Source of the DNA: Enterobacteriaceae bacterium RIT693
GTDB taxonomy: Bacteria; Pseudomonadota; Gammaproteobacteria; Enterobacterales; Enterobacteriaceae
Direction of reading: 5' to 3'
DNA length: 64,000 bases
Assembly: GCA_009668225.1 (NCBI GenBank)
Contig: WJYK01000008.1
Location: 186,001 to 250,000 of the forward strand
The notes under the pieces are model-generated. The model saw nothing but the letters and a program-made list of their open reading frames with translations, ran no database searches and was not told the origin of the DNA. Shown here one piece after another: positions 27,799-38,955 of this stretch. Every line of letters begins with the position of its first letter. Position 1 is the first letter of the stretch. Both the position numbers and the translations under genes were made by a program.

Positions 27799-28701
27799 AT
27801 GATTTTCAACGATCGGGCTTTTGACGGCCTGTCTGTATTTACCGCCGTGGTGGAAAGCGGCACTTTTGCCGCCGCCGCGGAAGTCATCAATATGTCGCCT
27901 CCGGGGGTCAGCCGGGCCATTGCACGGCTTGAGAAACGCCTCGGTATCCGCCTTTTCGACCGCACTACACGCGCGGTGTCATTGACGGTAGAAGGCAAAG
28001 ACTTTTATCGCCAGATACTGCCGCTGCTGGCAGCGCTGGAAGACGTCACCAGCAGCGCTTCGCTGGCAACCAAAGCGGTAACCGGCAGGTTACGGGTTAA
28101 TATCGATCCTTTCTTTTCAAGCCTGGTATTCGGCCCGCAAATTGAGACCTTTATGTCACGTTACCCGAACCTTGAGCTGGATCTGGTCACCCGTGACAGG
28201 TTGGGTGACATGATTTCAGAAGGTTTCGACCTGGCCGTCAGATTTGGGGTTCCGCGTGATAGCAGCCTGGTGGCAAGGAAGCTGCTGGAGACAAGGATCA
28301 TGACCGTTGCCACCCCCGCCTATCTTGAACGCTATGGTCGCCCGCCAACGCCAGAAGCGCTGATGGAGCATACCTGCATTCATTTTCGCGACCCGGAAAC
28401 CGGCAGGCCGTTTGAGTGGGAGTTTCACCGCGAGGGGCGGGTAATCAACGTTCCGGTGGAGGGAAGGCTCACCCTGAACGATGCCCGTATGCTGCACGAG
28501 GCCTGCCTCAGCGGCCACGGGATAGCGCAGATGATGACCTTTGGCTCTGACCAACTGGTGCAGAAAGGGTTGCTGGTAGATCTGTTCCCTGACTGGCCGG
28601 ACGAGCGCTTCCCGCTTTATGCTTACTACCCTTCACGTATCAATCCCGCCGCACGCACCCGCTGTTTTCTGGATTTTATTCTTGAGTTGGCCAAAGGCTG
28701 A
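27799..28701 (+). CDS. LysR-family transcriptional regulator
   Basis: LysR-type regulator of 300 aa. The winged helix-turn-helix covers about residues 10-65 (SGTFAAAAEVINMSPPGVSRA, LEKRLGIRLFDRTTRAVSLT), followed by a substrate-binding effector domain (GRLRVNIDPFFSS, DLAVRFGVPRDSSLVARKL, CIHFRDPETGRPF). It is of the subgroup often found divergent from an oxidoreductase. Its neighbour, the NmrA-like gene, starts 114 bases away on the other strand. The ligand is unknown. It ends at a bidirectional terminator before nuoN. Confidence 0.9.
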   Translation: MIFNDRAFDGLSVFTAVVESGTFAAAAEVINMSPPGVSRAIARLEKRLGIRLFDRTTRAVSLTVEGKDFYRQILPLLAALEDVTSSASLATKAVTGRLRVNIDPFFSSLVFGPQIETFMSRYPNLELDLVTRDRLGDMISEGFDLAVRFGVPRDSSLVARKLLETRIMTVATPAYLERYGRPPTPEALMEHTCIHFRDPETGRPFEWEFHREGRVINVPVEGRLTLNDARMLHEACLSGHGIAQMMTFGSDQLVQKGLLVDLFPDWPDERFPLYAYYPSRINPAARTRCFLDFILELAKG

Positions 28702-28708
28702 GCCCATA

Positions 28709-28736
28709 AAAAAACCGCCAGCAAGTGGCGGTTTTT
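28709..28736. terminator. Bidirectional terminator between the LysR gene and nuoN
   Basis: The stem CCGCCA/TGGCGG, extended by AAAAA/TTTTT on its outside, has a 5-base loop. It suits both the LysR gene on plus and the 3' end of the nuo operon on minus. Confidence 0.85.
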
Positions 28737-28756
28737 GAACGGTTTCGTAAACCCGA

Positions 28757-30214
28757 TTACATCAGCGGCTGCGCTAACTGCACCAGGCTAATAAGCGGCT
28801 GCGGGTACACACCCAGCAGCAGCACCAGCAGGGCAGAAATCAGCACCACCACGCCGCCCGCGGTCAACGCCCAGTTAGATGGGGTATCACGGTTAAGCTG
28901 CTGAGGTGCGCTCAGGTACAGGCTCACGGTCACGCGCAGATAGTAGTAAAGGCCGATGGCGCTGCCTAGTACCACTGCACCGGTCAGCCACCACAGGTGG
29001 GCCTGAACGCCGACTGCGATGATGTAGAACTTACCGATGAAGCCCAGGGTCATTGGAATACCCGCCAGGGAAAGCATCATCACGGTCATTACCGCAGAAA
29101 GCACCGGCTTGTGCCAGAACAGACCACGATAGGAGAACAGTGAGTCGGCATCCGGGCCACGGTACGGGCTGGACATCAGGCTAACCACGCCGAACGCCCC
29201 CAGGCTGCTGAACAGGTAAGCGGCCAGATAAACCCCTACCGCTTCCATCGACATATTGCCGGTTTGCAGCGCAATCAGCGCCACCAGCAGGTAGCCAAGG
29301 TGGGCGATGGAAGAGTAGCCCAGCAGGCGCTTGATGTTGGACTGGTTCAGCGCCATCAGGTTACCGAAGAGGATGGAGGCGAAGGCGATAATGCCCAGCA
29401 CCACACGAACCGCTTCGCTGTTGCCCACAGGTGCGTAGAGGAACAGACGCATCACCACGCCAAAAATGGCGATTTTGCTGGCTGTCGCCAGGAAGGTGGA
29501 GACCGGGGCAGGTGCGCCCTGGTAGACGTCCGGCGTCCACAGGTGGAACGGCACCAGAGAAAGCTTGAAGCCAAGGCCGACTATCATCAGGCCCAGACCC
29601 GCCAGCAGCAGAGGCTCGTGCAGCATATTGTCCGCCAGGCTCTTACCGAGGCTAACAAACGACAGGCTACCGGACTCGGCGTAAACCAGCGCCATACCGA
29701 ACAGCAGGAAGGACGATGCCGCCGCTGACAGAATGGTGTACTTGATGCTTGCTTCCAAAGAACGCTTCTGGCGGAAGGCATAGCCGACCAGGCCGAACAG
29801 CGGCAGAGAGATCAATTCAATGCCGAGGAACAGCGCCGCGAGGTGGTTCGCGTTAGCCAGCAGGATGCCGCCGAGGGCAGCAATCAGCACCAGCAGGTAG
29901 AACTCTTCGCGGTTGTCGGTGTAGCCCTGCAGCCACGGATAGGCAAAGGTACAGGTCGCCAGGCTCGCCAGCAGCACCAGCCCGGTGTAGAGCATGGCGT
30001 AGCCGTCAACGCGCATCAGCGGGGTGACGTCCATCGCCCCTGCCTGACCGACAAACCACAGTGAAATCAGCGCGGCGTTAAGGCCGATAACCGACAGCGT
30101 AGCATTCAGAAAATGGTCGCGTCGCCACGCAATGGAGAGCATCACAACCACCACCGTCAATCCGACGATCAACAGCGGTAGCAGCGCGATCAAGTGTTGA
30201 GTCGTTAAAGTCAT
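28757..30214 (-). CDS. nuoN: NADH-quinone oxidoreductase subunit N
   Basis: Antiporter-like proton-pumping subunit of complex I in the inner membrane. It has 485 aa, as in E. coli, with about 14 membrane segments. The conserved [33 protein letters not shown] (with the key membrane Glu), [12 protein letters not shown] (channel Lys) and [19 protein letters not shown] blocks are present. Last gene of the nuo operon, 7 bases after nuoM. Confidence 0.98.
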   Translation of the reverse strand: MTLTTQHLIALLPLLIVGLTVVVVMLSIAWRRDHFLNATLSVIGLNAALISLWFVGQAGAMDVTPLMRVDGYAMLYTGLVLLASLATCTFAYPWLQGYTDNREEFYLLVLIAALGGILLANANHLAALFLGIELISLPLFGLVGYAFRQKRSLEASIKYTILSAAASSFLLFGMALVYAESGSLSFVSLGKSLADNMLHEPLLLAGLGLMIVGLGFKLSLVPFHLWTPDVYQGAPAPVSTFLATASKIAIFGVVMRLFLYAPVGNSEAVRVVLGIIAFASILFGNLMALNQSNIKRLLGYSSIAHLGYLLVALIALQTGNMSMEAVGVYLAAYLFSSLGAFGVVSLMSSPYRGPDADSLFSYRGLFWHKPVLSAVMTVMMLSLAGIPMTLGFIGKFYIIAVGVQAHLWWLTGAVVLGSAIGLYYYLRVTVSLYLSAPQQLNRDTPSNWALTAGGVVVLISALLVLLLGVYPQPLISLVQLAQPLM

Positions 30215-30221
30215 GAGCGAA

Positions 30222-31751
30222 TTACGGCCTTGTAGTAGAAAGTGAACTGGTAAACCACTGCTGAATATTGCTCATCGCAGAATGCGAAGTATCCAGAATC
30301 GGCTGCGGGAAGAAGCCCAGCAGAACTAACAGCACCACCAGCAACAGAATGATAAAGAACTCGCGCATGGACATGCCAGGCAGCTGTTTATCGCTGATTT
30401 CGCTCTTAGCTTTACCGAAGTAAGCGCGGTGCAACATCGCCAGGGAGTAAACGGAGGCGAAGACCAGGCCGAAGGTTGAAATCACGGTAATGACCGGCAC
30501 AACGTGGAAGCTGCCGAACAGAATCATGAATTCACCAACGAAGTTACCGGTCCCTGGCATACCCAGGGTGGCAACAGCGAAGAACATCGACAGACCCGGC
30601 AGCCATTTAATTTTGTTCCACAGGCCACCCATCATGCGCATATCACGGGTGTGCAGACGTTCATAAAGCTGACCACAGATGATGAACATACCCGCTGCGG
30701 ACAGACCGTGGGCAATCATCTGAATCACCGCGCCCTGGTAAGCCAGCTGGTTGCCGGTGTAGATAGCAATCAGCACGAAGCCCATGTGGGAAACGGAGGT
30801 ATAAGCAATCAGGCGTTTAATGTCGGTCTGAGCAAAGGCCATCCACGCGCCGTAGAAGATGCCGATGACGCCCAGCCACATGGCGATTGGCGCGAACTCT
30901 GCGGACGCTTCAGGGAACAGCGGCAGAGAGAAGCGCAGCAGGCCGTAGGCTGCGGTTTTCAGCAAGATACCCGCCAGGTCAACGGAACCCGCCGTCGGTG
31001 CCTGAGAGTGCGCATCCGGCAGCCAGCCGTGAAGCGGAACCACCGGCATTTTCACCGCGAAGGCAATAAAGAAGCCCAGCATCAGCAGCCATTGTACGCC
31101 GTGGGACATCGGCGTTTTCAGCAGCAGCTCGTAGTTGAAGGTCCACACCCCGGTCGCGTTGTAGTGCACAAACACCAGGCCAAGGATAGCTATCAGCATC
31201 ACCAGGCCGCTCGCCTGGGTATAGATGAAGAACTTGGTTGCGGCGGTAATACGCGTCTTCCCGTCGGAGGCTTTGTGGCCCCACAGTGCAATCAGGAAGT
31301 ACATCGGCACCAGCATCATTTCCCAGAAGAAGAAGAACAGGAACATGTCGATGGCAAGGAACACGCCGATAACGCCACCGAGGATCCACATCAGGTTGAG
31401 GTGGAAGAAGCCCTGATATTTTTCGATTTCATTCCAGGAACAAAGTACCGCCAGCACGCCGAGCAGGCCGGTCAGCACTACCATCAGCAGCGACAGACCG
31501 TCGAGCGCCAGGTGAATTTCAATGCCAAAACGTGGGATCCACGGCAGAACAAATTCAGACTGCCACTGCGGCAAACCCGCCGCCTGCGTCAGTGAGTAGC
31601 CACCCTGCAACCACAATTGCAGAGAGAGAGCCAGTGTCAGCCCCATGGTAATCAGCGCTATCCAGCGAGGCACTTTCACGCCGAAGCGTTCGGTCTGCCA
31701 GCAGAAGAAGCCGCCGATAAAGGGGATTAGTATTAGCCAGGGTAATAGCAT
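30222..31751 (-). CDS. nuoM: NADH-quinone oxidoreductase subunit M
   Basis: Antiporter-like proton-pumping subunit of complex I, 509 aa, the E. coli length. The key membrane glutamate is in [20 protein letters not shown], the first channel lysine region is in [15 protein letters not shown], and the proton-path lysine is in [23 protein letters not shown]. The 121-base gap to nuoL holds a copy of the palindromic repeat. Confidence 0.98.
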   Translation of the reverse strand: MLLPWLILIPFIGGFFCWQTERFGVKVPRWIALITMGLTLALSLQLWLQGGYSLTQAAGLPQWQSEFVLPWIPRFGIEIHLALDGLSLLMVVLTGLLGVLAVLCSWNEIEKYQGFFHLNLMWILGGVIGVFLAIDMFLFFFFWEMMLVPMYFLIALWGHKASDGKTRITAATKFFIYTQASGLVMLIAILGLVFVHYNATGVWTFNYELLLKTPMSHGVQWLLMLGFFIAFAVKMPVVPLHGWLPDAHSQAPTAGSVDLAGILLKTAAYGLLRFSLPLFPEASAEFAPIAMWLGVIGIFYGAWMAFAQTDIKRLIAYTSVSHMGFVLIAIYTGNQLAYQGAVIQMIAHGLSAAGMFIICGQLYERLHTRDMRMMGGLWNKIKWLPGLSMFFAVATLGMPGTGNFVGEFMILFGSFHVVPVITVISTFGLVFASVYSLAMLHRAYFGKAKSEISDKQLPGMSMREFFIILLLVVLLVLLGFFPQPILDTSHSAMSNIQQWFTSSLSTTRP

Positions 31752-31822
31752 GGCGTTTGAGTCCCTAAGTCAAAATAATTCTTAAACATCGCTCACTTCC
31801 CAGCGCCAGAGGAGGTATTCAG

Positions 31823-31862
31823 CCCCACTCCGACCCTCTCTCTCACGAGAGAGGGGGATGGA
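31823..31862. repeat. Dispersed palindromic intergenic repeat, copy 2 (nuoL-nuoM spacer)
   Basis: Core hairpin CCCTCTCTC (31834-31842) / GAGAGAGGG (31847-31855) with a TCAC loop. The flanks CCCCACTCC and GGGGATGG are diverged outer arms. It resembles the other four copies but is the most degenerate. Confidence 0.6.
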
Positions 31863-31872
31863 AGAAATCCTG

Positions 31873-33714
31873 TTAACGCAGAACCAGCAGCAGGCCGAGT
31901 ACCACAACGGCCCCGATGCTCATGGACGCAACATACCAGCGCAGGTAACCGTTCTCACTCACCAGCAGGCCGCGGCCAGCAAAGCGGGAAAGAATAGCCG
32001 GAATGTTCATCAAAGCATTCAGCGGGTCACGGCGCAGCAGCCACGCAATACCGAGGAACGGCTTGACGAAAATCATGTCGTACAGCCAGTCGAAGCCCCA
32101 GGCATTGAACCACCAGGTACCGAAGAAACGCCCCGGTGCGCTGTTCGCAAGCGACGTCACCAGAGTACGTTTGCCCAGCCACAGGAAGGCAGCAATCAGG
32201 ATACCGGCAATGGCGACGACGCCGGAGATGATCTCCAGGGTCAGCACGCTGCCGTGCGCAAGTTCAGTGGTTTCCGGCAGGACGCCGCGCAGCGGTGGCA
32301 CAATCATGGCGCCAACGAAGGTGGACAGTACCAGCAGAACAACCAGCGGCAGGTGGTGGGTAATCCCCTTCCCTGCGTGAGCGTGAATTTTTTCTTCGCC
32401 GTGGAACGTGATGAAAATCATGCGGAAGGTGTACAGCGAGGTCATGAATGCCCCGACCAGGCCCGCAACCATCAGGTTGATGTGGCCGTTCGCCATTGCA
32501 CCGGCAAGAATCTCATCTTTACTGAAGAAGCCTGCGGTAATCAGCGGCAGAGCGGACAGCGCCGCGCCCCCGACCAGGAAGCAGACATACACCAGCGGAA
32601 TGGACTTACGCAGGCCACCCATTTTGAAGATGTTTTGCTCGTGGTGGCACGCCAGAATCACCGAGCCGGATGACAGGAACAGCAGCGCTTTAAAGAACGC
32701 GTGGGTCATCAGGTGGAAAATAGCCGCATCCCATGCCTGCACGCCCAGCGCCAGGAACATGTAGCCAATCTGGCTCATGGTGGAGTAAGCCAGCACGCGT
32801 TTGATGTCGGTCTGTACCAGCGCGGCAAAGCCTGCCAGCACCAGCGTAACGGCACCCACGATACCCACCAGATGCAGAATTTCCGGGGTCATCAGGAACA
32901 GGCCGTGGGTACGGGCAATCAGATAGACGCCTGCGGTAACCATGGTGGCCGCGTGAATCAGCGCAGAAACAGGGGTTGGACCCGCCATCGCATCTGCAAG
33001 CCACGTTTGCAGCGGAAGCTGTGCAGATTTACCGACCGCACCGCCCAGCAGCATCAGGGTTGCCCAGGTCAGCATCTGGTTACCGGCAGCGAAGTGCTGC
33101 GGTGCCAGTTCAACCATTTCGCGGAAGTTCAGCGTACCCAGTTCGTTGTAGAGAATGAACAGGCCAAAGGCCAGGAACACGTCCCCCACGCGGGTAACCA
33201 CGAACGCTTTCATTGCCGCCGCGTTGTTCTTCGGATCGGTGTAATAGAAGCCGATCAGCAGGTAAGAACACAGGCCCACGCCTTCCCAGCCGAGGTACAT
33301 CAGCAGCAGGTTGTCGGCAAGGACCAGAACCACCATGCTGGCGATGAACAGGTTGGTGTAGGCGAAGAAGCGGGAGTAACCCTCTTCACCGCGCATATAC
33401 CAGGACGCGAACATGTGGATCAGGAAGCCGACGCCAGTAACCACAGAAAGCATGGTCAGGGACAGGCCGTCCAGCACCAGGTTGAAGCCGATGTTAAAGT
33501 CACCGACCGCCATCCAGGTCCACAGCGGCTGAGTAAACGCCTGCTGCCCGTTGTTAAAGAAATCAACCCCGGCAATGGCGGTCACAACCGCCGCCAGACC
33601 TACTGAGCCCATCCCGATGGTTGCGGACAGGTTTTCTGACCAGCGGCCGCGGGAGAATGCCAACAGTAAAAAGCCAATCAATGGCAGAACAATGGTTAAC
33701 CAGAGAAGGTTCAT
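31873..33714 (-). CDS. nuoL: NADH-quinone oxidoreductase subunit L
   Basis: Largest antiporter-like subunit of complex I, which carries the long lateral helix. It has 613 aa, as in E. coli. The membrane Glu is in [19 protein letters not shown] and the channel Lys in [38 protein letters not shown]. Its start overlaps the nuoK stop by 4 bases. Followed by a repeat-bearing spacer before nuoM. Confidence 0.98.
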   Translation of the reverse strand: MNLLWLTIVLPLIGFLLLAFSRGRWSENLSATIGMGSVGLAAVVTAIAGVDFFNNGQQAFTQPLWTWMAVGDFNIGFNLVLDGLSLTMLSVVTGVGFLIHMFASWYMRGEEGYSRFFAYTNLFIASMVVLVLADNLLLMYLGWEGVGLCSYLLIGFYYTDPKNNAAAMKAFVVTRVGDVFLAFGLFILYNELGTLNFREMVELAPQHFAAGNQMLTWATLMLLGGAVGKSAQLPLQTWLADAMAGPTPVSALIHAATMVTAGVYLIARTHGLFLMTPEILHLVGIVGAVTLVLAGFAALVQTDIKRVLAYSTMSQIGYMFLALGVQAWDAAIFHLMTHAFFKALLFLSSGSVILACHHEQNIFKMGGLRKSIPLVYVCFLVGGAALSALPLITAGFFSKDEILAGAMANGHINLMVAGLVGAFMTSLYTFRMIFITFHGEEKIHAHAGKGITHHLPLVVLLVLSTFVGAMIVPPLRGVLPETTELAHGSVLTLEIISGVVAIAGILIAAFLWLGKRTLVTSLANSAPGRFFGTWWFNAWGFDWLYDMIFVKPFLGIAWLLRRDPLNALMNIPAILSRFAGRGLLVSENGYLRWYVASMSIGAVVVLGLLLVLR

Positions 33715-34013
33715 CCACGCATCTCACTTACTGAATCGATATTCAGATTCTGGCGACGACGATGGAGCTGCAGTAACAGCGCGAGGCCAATACTGGCTTC
33801 GGCAGCAGCTAAGCTAATCGCGAGTATATACATCACCTGACCGTCAGCCTGGCCCCAGTAGCTGCCGGCAACCACGAAGGCCAGCGCGGCGGCGTTAATC
33901 ATCACTTCCAGGCTGATCAGCATGAACAGCAGGTTGCGGCGAATGACCAGACCGGTCAGACCCAGCACGAACAAAATGGCGGCGAGGATCAGTCCATGTT
34001 GCAGCGGGATCAT
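33711..34013 (-). CDS. nuoK: NADH-quinone oxidoreductase subunit K
   Basis: Small three-helix membrane subunit of complex I (100 aa) in the proton path next to the quinone site. The glutamates in [19 protein letters not shown] and [13 protein letters not shown] are conserved. It overlaps nuoJ by 4 bases and nuoL by 4 bases, indicating coupled translation. Confidence 0.98.
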   Translation of the reverse strand: MIPLQHGLILAAILFVLGLTGLVIRRNLLFMLISLEVMINAAALAFVVAGSYWGQADGQVMYILAISLAAAEASIGLALLLQLHRRRQNLNIDSVSEMRG

Positions 34014-34567
34014 ACGTTCTCCTCCGTTTTTCTTCTCACGGCCATGTCAGCAGGGCGATTGCTCAGCACCTCGCCGACACGGTCTTCACGACCCAGGTGG
34101 AACGCAACGACCAGACCTGCGAGCAGCAGCATGGAGGCCAGCTCCACCGCCAGAACGTAAGGCCCGAACAGCGCGATACCGACCTGTTTCGCATCGATAG
34201 ACGTGCCGTCGATGCCCTGGTCGTTAACGGTGCGGATTGCGTAAATCAGAACCACCAACAGGACTGCAGACAGGATACCAGGCCCGATCCACAGCTGCGG
34301 CTTCAGCCACTCGCGTTCCTGCTGCTGAACCGCGTTACCGAGGTTGAGCATCATCACCACGAAGACGAACAGCACCATGATAGCCCCGGCGTAGACGATG
34401 ATCTCCAGCGCACCGGCGAAGTAAGCCCCGAGGGAGAAAAATACCCCGGAGATCGCCAGCAGCGAGATGATCAGGTACAGCAGCGCATGCACCGGATTGG
34501 TGTGAGTAATCGTCCGAAGGGTCGTCAGGACGGCCACAATGGCGCAGATATAAAAAGCGAATTCCAT
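34010..34567 (-). CDS. nuoJ: NADH-quinone oxidoreductase subunit J
   Basis: Membrane subunit of complex I of 185 aa, with five hydrophobic segments and the conserved [19 protein letters not shown], whose helix contains the pi-bulge. The polar C terminus ([19 protein letters not shown]) faces the cytoplasm. It lies 11 bases after nuoI and overlaps nuoK. Confidence 0.97.
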   Translation of the reverse strand: MEFAFYICAIVAVLTTLRTITHTNPVHALLYLIISLLAISGVFFSLGAYFAGALEIIVYAGAIMVLFVFVVMMLNLGNAVQQQEREWLKPQLWIGPGILSAVLLVVLIYAIRTVNDQGIDGTSIDAKQVGIALFGPYVLAVELASMLLLAGLVVAFHLGREDRVGEVLSNRPADMAVRRKTEENV

Positions 34568-34578
34568 TGCCTTGCTCC

Positions 34579-35121
34579 TTAAGGTAACAGGCCTTTGACG
34601 TCGATAGGCTTGGCTTCGTTTTCCGCTTCGCCCTTATCTTTGCCGTCGATTGCCATACCTGCCATCCGGTAGAAGTTATATTCCGGGTATTTGCCCGGAC
34701 CGGAGATCAGCAGATCCTCTTTCTCATACACCAGATCCTGGCGCTTGTACTCACCCAGCTCGAAGTCCGGGGTAAGCTGAATCGCGGTGGTCGGGCAGGC
34801 TTCTTCGCACAGGCCGCAGAAGATGCAGCGAGAGAAGTTGATGCGGAAGAACTCCGGATACCAACGACCGTCTTTCATCTCGGCTTTCTGCAGGGAGATA
34901 CACCCTACCGGGCAGGCTACCGCACACAGGTTACAGGCAACGCAACGCTCTTCACCGTCCGGGTCGCGCGTCAGCACGATACGGCCACGGTAGCGCGGCG
35001 GCAGATACACTGGTTCTTCCGGATACATGCGGGTTTCGCGCTTGGCGAAAGCGTGCATGCCGATCATCCAGATACTGCGTACCTGGGTGCCGAAACCAAC
35101 CACTAACTCTTTCAATGTCAT
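34579..35121 (-). CDS. nuoI: NADH-quinone oxidoreductase subunit I (two 4Fe-4S clusters)
   Basis: Peripheral-arm subunit of complex I carrying clusters N6a and N6b. Two ferredoxin motifs are visible: [12 protein letters not shown] and [12 protein letters not shown]. It has 180 aa, the E. coli length, when started at ATG 35121 ([11 protein letters not shown]); the frame is open upstream into nuoH, but that stretch is not conserved. It lies 14 bases after nuoH. Confidence 0.98.
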   Translation of the reverse strand: MTLKELVVGFGTQVRSIWMIGMHAFAKRETRMYPEEPVYLPPRYRGRIVLTRDPDGEERCVACNLCAVACPVGCISLQKAEMKDGRWYPEFFRINFSRCIFCGLCEEACPTTAIQLTPDFELGEYKRQDLVYEKEDLLISGPGKYPEYNFYRMAGMAIDGKDKGEAENEAKPIDVKGLLP

Positions 35122-35135
35122 GGTTTTTTCACCCC

Positions 35136-36113
35136 TTATGGTGCCTGGTAGAGAATGACCGCGGCGGTCACCAGCAAGTTGATAAGCGTCAGCGGCAGGC
35201 AAACTTTCCAGCCGAAGGACATCACCTGGTCATAACGCGGACGAGGCAGTGCGGCGCGAATCAAAATGAACATCATCATGAAGAACGCTGTTTTCAGCGC
35301 GAACCAGATGAACGGCGGTAACCACGGGCCATGCCAGCCACCAAAGAACAGCGTCACGATCAGCGCAGACACGGTGACGATGCCGATGTATTCCCCGACG
35401 AAGAACAGACCGAACTTCATACCGGAATATTCGATGTGATAACCATCGGCCAGTTCCTGCTCGGCTTCCGGTTGGTCAAACGGGTGACGGTGGCAAACCG
35501 CAACGCCGGCAATCGCGAAGGTCACGAAGCCGAAGAACTGCGGGATAACGTTCCACAGATTCGCCTGGTTGTTGACGATGTCGGCCATATTAAATGAACC
35601 GGCCTGCGCCACCACGCCCATCAGGGAAAGCCCCAGGAACACTTCATAGCTCAGGGTCTGCGCGGAAGCACGCATCGCACCCAGCAGGGAGTATTTGTTG
35701 TTACTGGACCAGCCGGCGAACAGCACGGCGTAAACCGCCAGGCCCGCCAGCATCAGGAAGAACAGGATCCCGATGTTCAGATCCGCAACCACCCAGCTTG
35801 GGCTGACCGGCACAATGGCAAAGGCCAGCAGCAGCGAGGTGAACGCGATCATCGGCGCAAGAGTAAATATCACGCGGTCAGAGAACTTAGGGATCCAGTC
35901 CTCTTTAAAGAACATCTTGATCATGTCCGCAACCAGCTGGAGTGAACCACCCCAGCCTACGCGGTTCGGTCCATAGCGGTTCTGGAACAGACCGAGCAGA
36001 CGGCGTTCGCCGAAGCTCATGAATGCCCCACAGGTCACCACGACCAGCAGAATGACAACCGCTTTGAGGATGCTCAGCAGAATGTCGATAACTTCCGGTG
36101 TCAGCCAGCTCAT
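35136..36113 (-). CDS. nuoH: NADH-quinone oxidoreductase subunit H
   Basis: Membrane subunit of complex I (325 aa) that forms much of the quinone-binding chamber. The signatures [31 protein letters not shown] and [33 protein letters not shown] are intact. It overlaps the nuoG stop by 4 bases. Confidence 0.98.
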   Translation of the reverse strand: MSWLTPEVIDILLSILKAVVILLVVVTCGAFMSFGERRLLGLFQNRYGPNRVGWGGSLQLVADMIKMFFKEDWIPKFSDRVIFTLAPMIAFTSLLLAFAIVPVSPSWVVADLNIGILFFLMLAGLAVYAVLFAGWSSNNKYSLLGAMRASAQTLSYEVFLGLSLMGVVAQAGSFNMADIVNNQANLWNVIPQFFGFVTFAIAGVAVCHRHPFDQPEAEQELADGYHIEYSGMKFGLFFVGEYIGIVTVSALIVTLFFGGWHGPWLPPFIWFALKTAFFMMMFILIRAALPRPRYDQVMSFGWKVCLPLTLINLLVTAAVILYQAP

Positions 36114-38833
36114 AACGCTGCCTCCTGCAGATTTTCAAGACGAGCACCGGCAAGCACTGGCGCAATCCCCGGCATCCCCATCGGCAGACCAACCTGCCCG
36201 GCAACCAAACCTTCAGACAGCTGCAGCGGCAGACTCAGCGTCTGGCCTTCGTAGCTGAAGGAGATCAGGCTCCCGGCGTTAACGCCAAGTTTCGCGGCAT
36301 CGGCCGGGTTCAGCTTGATGTATGGCTCAACCATACGCTTCTGGAACACCGGAGAGCGCTGGGACATCTCGTCGCTACCAAACAGGTGGTAGTACGGTGC
36401 GATGCGCCATTTTCCCTCTTCCGCATGGAAGGTATCCGGCACGGAAGTGAAGTAATCCAGACCCGTTTCAGAGGCTTCAATCAGGCGTACGCCCGGATCG
36501 CCGTGGCGCAGATGGCCGCCCACTTCAGCCTGGAATTTGTTCCATGCCTGCGGGGAGTTCCAGCCTGGAGCCCAGGCAAACGGAATCTGCTGACGGTCGG
36601 CCAGCGGGCTGTTGTTCCCTTCCATAGAGAAGGCGAACATCGTGTCTTTATCCTGCGGCTGACGCGGTTCGTGCACGCTGATGTTGGCGCGCATGGCGGT
36701 GCGTCCGCTCGAACGGATAGGAGAACGGGACAGCTTCTGACCCTTGATGCGGAAGGAAGCATCAGGCGCGGCGTCTTTAATACCGGCCATCTGAGGCAAT
36801 GCCTTCACGCAGGCGTCGATCACGTGGTCAAGCTGCGTCCAGTCAACGTCGCGGCTCTGCACGGTGCTGTGCAGCGAGTGCAGCCAGCGCCAGCTTTCGA
36901 ACATCGTTACGCTGGTGTCGTAGTAAGCCGGGTCATAAACCTGGAAGAAGCGCTGGGCGCGACCTTCGTTGTTAATGACCGTACCGTCGCTTTCAGCGAA
37001 GCTCGCCGCGGACAGGACCAGATGGGCTTTGTCCATGATATCCGTACGCTGATGGTCGATAACCATCACCAGAGGGGCTTTGCTCAGCGCAGCATCTACG
37101 CGGGCGGCTGAAGCATGGCGATGCAGATCGTTTTCCAGCACCACTACCGCATCGGCAGCACCGCTTTCCAGCTCGCTCAGGGCGTCTTCCAGAGAACCGC
37201 CGCCAATCATGCCGAGGCCAACGCTGTTAACCGCACGGGCAATCATGGTTACGCCAACGTCTGCACCGCGACCTTTCAGCGCTTTAGCCACGTTGGCCGC
37301 AGCCTGAATTACCGCTTCGCTACCGGCGTTAGTCCCGGAAACAATCAGCGGCTTCTTCGCACCGGCCAGGGCCTGCACGATGACGTCGACTTTATTCTTC
37401 AGGTCGCGGTCCAGCTCAACGGCCGGAGAGTTGCTGTCCAGCGCATTGGCAATCGCAAAACCAAGACGAGCCTGATCTTCAACCGGCGCGCGGTAAGTCC
37501 ATGCGGCGATATCATCCAGGCGGGTGCTGTCCACGTTGGTGACAAACAGCGGGTGCTTAGCGTTCTGACCGATGTTCAGGATTGCGGCGATCTGCCAGTC
37601 AGCAACTTTCTGTGCCGCTGCCATTTCACGCGCCTTCCCTTTCACCGCCTGGCGAATGGCCAGTGCAGCACGAGCGCCGGTCTGGGTAACGTCTTCGCCC
37701 AGAATCAGCACCGCATCGTAAGATTCGATTTCACGCAGAGCAGGGGTATGAATGCCGCTTTCACGCAGCACTTTCAGCATCAGCTGCAGGCGAGCCTGCT
37801 CACCGGCCGCAATGCCCGTGTAGAAGTTGTCGGCCCCAACCAGCTCACGCAGCGCAAAGTTGCTTTCCACGCTCGCACGCGGAGAACCGATGCCGATCAC
37901 TTTCTTCGACTGACGCAGGATATCCGCAGCGCCCTGCATCGCCTGCTCGGCGTTCAGGGTAATGAGGTCATCGCCACGGCGCTGAATAGGCTGACGCGGA
38001 CGGTCTTTCAGGTTGACGTAACCGTAACCGAAACGGCCACGGTCACACAGGAAGTAGTGGTTCACGGTGCCGTTGTAGCGGTTTTCGATACGACGCAGCT
38101 CACCGTAACGTTCACCCGGACTGGTGTTACAGCCCAGCGAGCACTGCTGACAGATGCTCGGTGCGAACTGCATATCCCATTTACGGTTGTAGCGCTCGGA
38201 GTGCGTTTTGTCGGTGAATACGCCGGTCGGGCAAATCTCTACCAGGTTACCGGAGAACTCGCTTTCCAGCGTGCCGTCTTCCGGGCGACCAAAGTAGACG
38301 TTATCGTGCGCGCCGTAAACGCCCAGATCTTTACCGTCTGCGTAGTCTTTGTAGTAACGCACGCAGCGGTAACAGGCGATACAGCGGTTCATTTCGTGAG
38401 AGATGAACGGACCGAGATCCTGATTGCGGTGAGTACGCTTGGTAAAGCGATAGCGACGGAAGCTATGACCGGTCATGACGGTCATATCCTGCAGGTGGCA
38501 GTTCCCCCCCTCTTCACAGACCGGACAGTCGTGCGGGTGGTTAGTCATCAACCACTCCACAACGCTTTCACGGAACTGTTTCGCTTCGCCATCATCAATA
38601 GAGATGAAGGTCCCGTCGGAGGCCGGTGTCATACAGGACATCACCAGACGCCCACGGGTGTCTTCCGCGTTCTGATATTGCTTCACCGCACACTGGCGGC
38701 AAGCACCGACGCTGCCCAGCGCCGGATGCCAGCAAAAATAAGGAATATCAAGGCCGAGGGAGAGACAAGCTTCTAGCAAGTTGTCTGCTCCATTGACCTC
38801 GTATTCTTTGCCGTCTACATGAATCGTAGCCAT
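36110..38833 (-). CDS. nuoG: NADH-quinone oxidoreductase subunit G
   Basis: Largest peripheral-arm subunit of complex I (907 aa; 908 in E. coli), which carries several iron-sulphur clusters. Ligand groups seen are [18 protein letters not shown] (2Fe-2S), [18 protein letters not shown] with its His ligand, [13 protein letters not shown]...CPTGVF, and CQQCSLGCN (cluster N7). A molybdopterin-oxidoreductase-like domain follows. The start was set at ATG 38833 (MATIHVDG), since GGAAG lies about 10 bases upstream; ATG 38842 sits too close to that site. Confidence 0.97.
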   Translation of the reverse strand: MATIHVDGKEYEVNGADNLLEACLSLGLDIPYFCWHPALGSVGACRQCAVKQYQNAEDTRGRLVMSCMTPASDGTFISIDDGEAKQFRESVVEWLMTNHPHDCPVCEEGGNCHLQDMTVMTGHSFRRYRFTKRTHRNQDLGPFISHEMNRCIACYRCVRYYKDYADGKDLGVYGAHDNVYFGRPEDGTLESEFSGNLVEICPTGVFTDKTHSERYNRKWDMQFAPSICQQCSLGCNTSPGERYGELRRIENRYNGTVNHYFLCDRGRFGYGYVNLKDRPRQPIQRRGDDLITLNAEQAMQGAADILRQSKKVIGIGSPRASVESNFALRELVGADNFYTGIAAGEQARLQLMLKVLRESGIHTPALREIESYDAVLILGEDVTQTGARAALAIRQAVKGKAREMAAAQKVADWQIAAILNIGQNAKHPLFVTNVDSTRLDDIAAWTYRAPVEDQARLGFAIANALDSNSPAVELDRDLKNKVDVIVQALAGAKKPLIVSGTNAGSEAVIQAAANVAKALKGRGADVGVTMIARAVNSVGLGMIGGGSLEDALSELESGAADAVVVLENDLHRHASAARVDAALSKAPLVMVIDHQRTDIMDKAHLVLSAASFAESDGTVINNEGRAQRFFQVYDPAYYDTSVTMFESWRWLHSLHSTVQSRDVDWTQLDHVIDACVKALPQMAGIKDAAPDASFRIKGQKLSRSPIRSSGRTAMRANISVHEPRQPQDKDTMFAFSMEGNNSPLADRQQIPFAWAPGWNSPQAWNKFQAEVGGHLRHGDPGVRLIEASETGLDYFTSVPDTFHAEEGKWRIAPYYHLFGSDEMSQRSPVFQKRMVEPYIKLNPADAAKLGVNAGSLISFSYEGQTLSLPLQLSEGLVAGQVGLPMGMPGIAPVLAGARLENLQEAAL

Positions 38834-38898
38834 AGTCAGCATGCTTCCAGTTGGCCTGAATAACTTCAGGCGTTAATCAAAAATTCTTGTGCAATGCA

Positions 38899-38949
38899 CC
38901 CTCACCCGTTTTCGCTTTCTCCCCTTAGGGGAGAGGGCCGGGGTGAGGG
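38899..38949. repeat. Dispersed palindromic intergenic repeat, copy 3 (nuoF-nuoG spacer)
   Basis: The outer arms CCCTCACCC (38899-38907) and GGGTGAGGG (38941-38949) are a perfect inverted pair. The inner core is CTCCCCTTAGGGGAG. It is the clearest of the five copies and lies inside the nuo operon, ending only 6 bases before the nuoF stop codon. Confidence 0.85.
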
Positions 38950-38955
38950 GCGATA

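Noticed and set aside
37115..38776. 553-codon open frame on plus inside nuoG
   Set aside because: Antisense shadow of nuoG; no recognisable motif and no promoter or ribosome site.
38899..38949. Considered as a transcription terminator inside the nuo operon
   Set aside because: There is no T tract after either arm, and complex I subunits downstream must be co-expressed.
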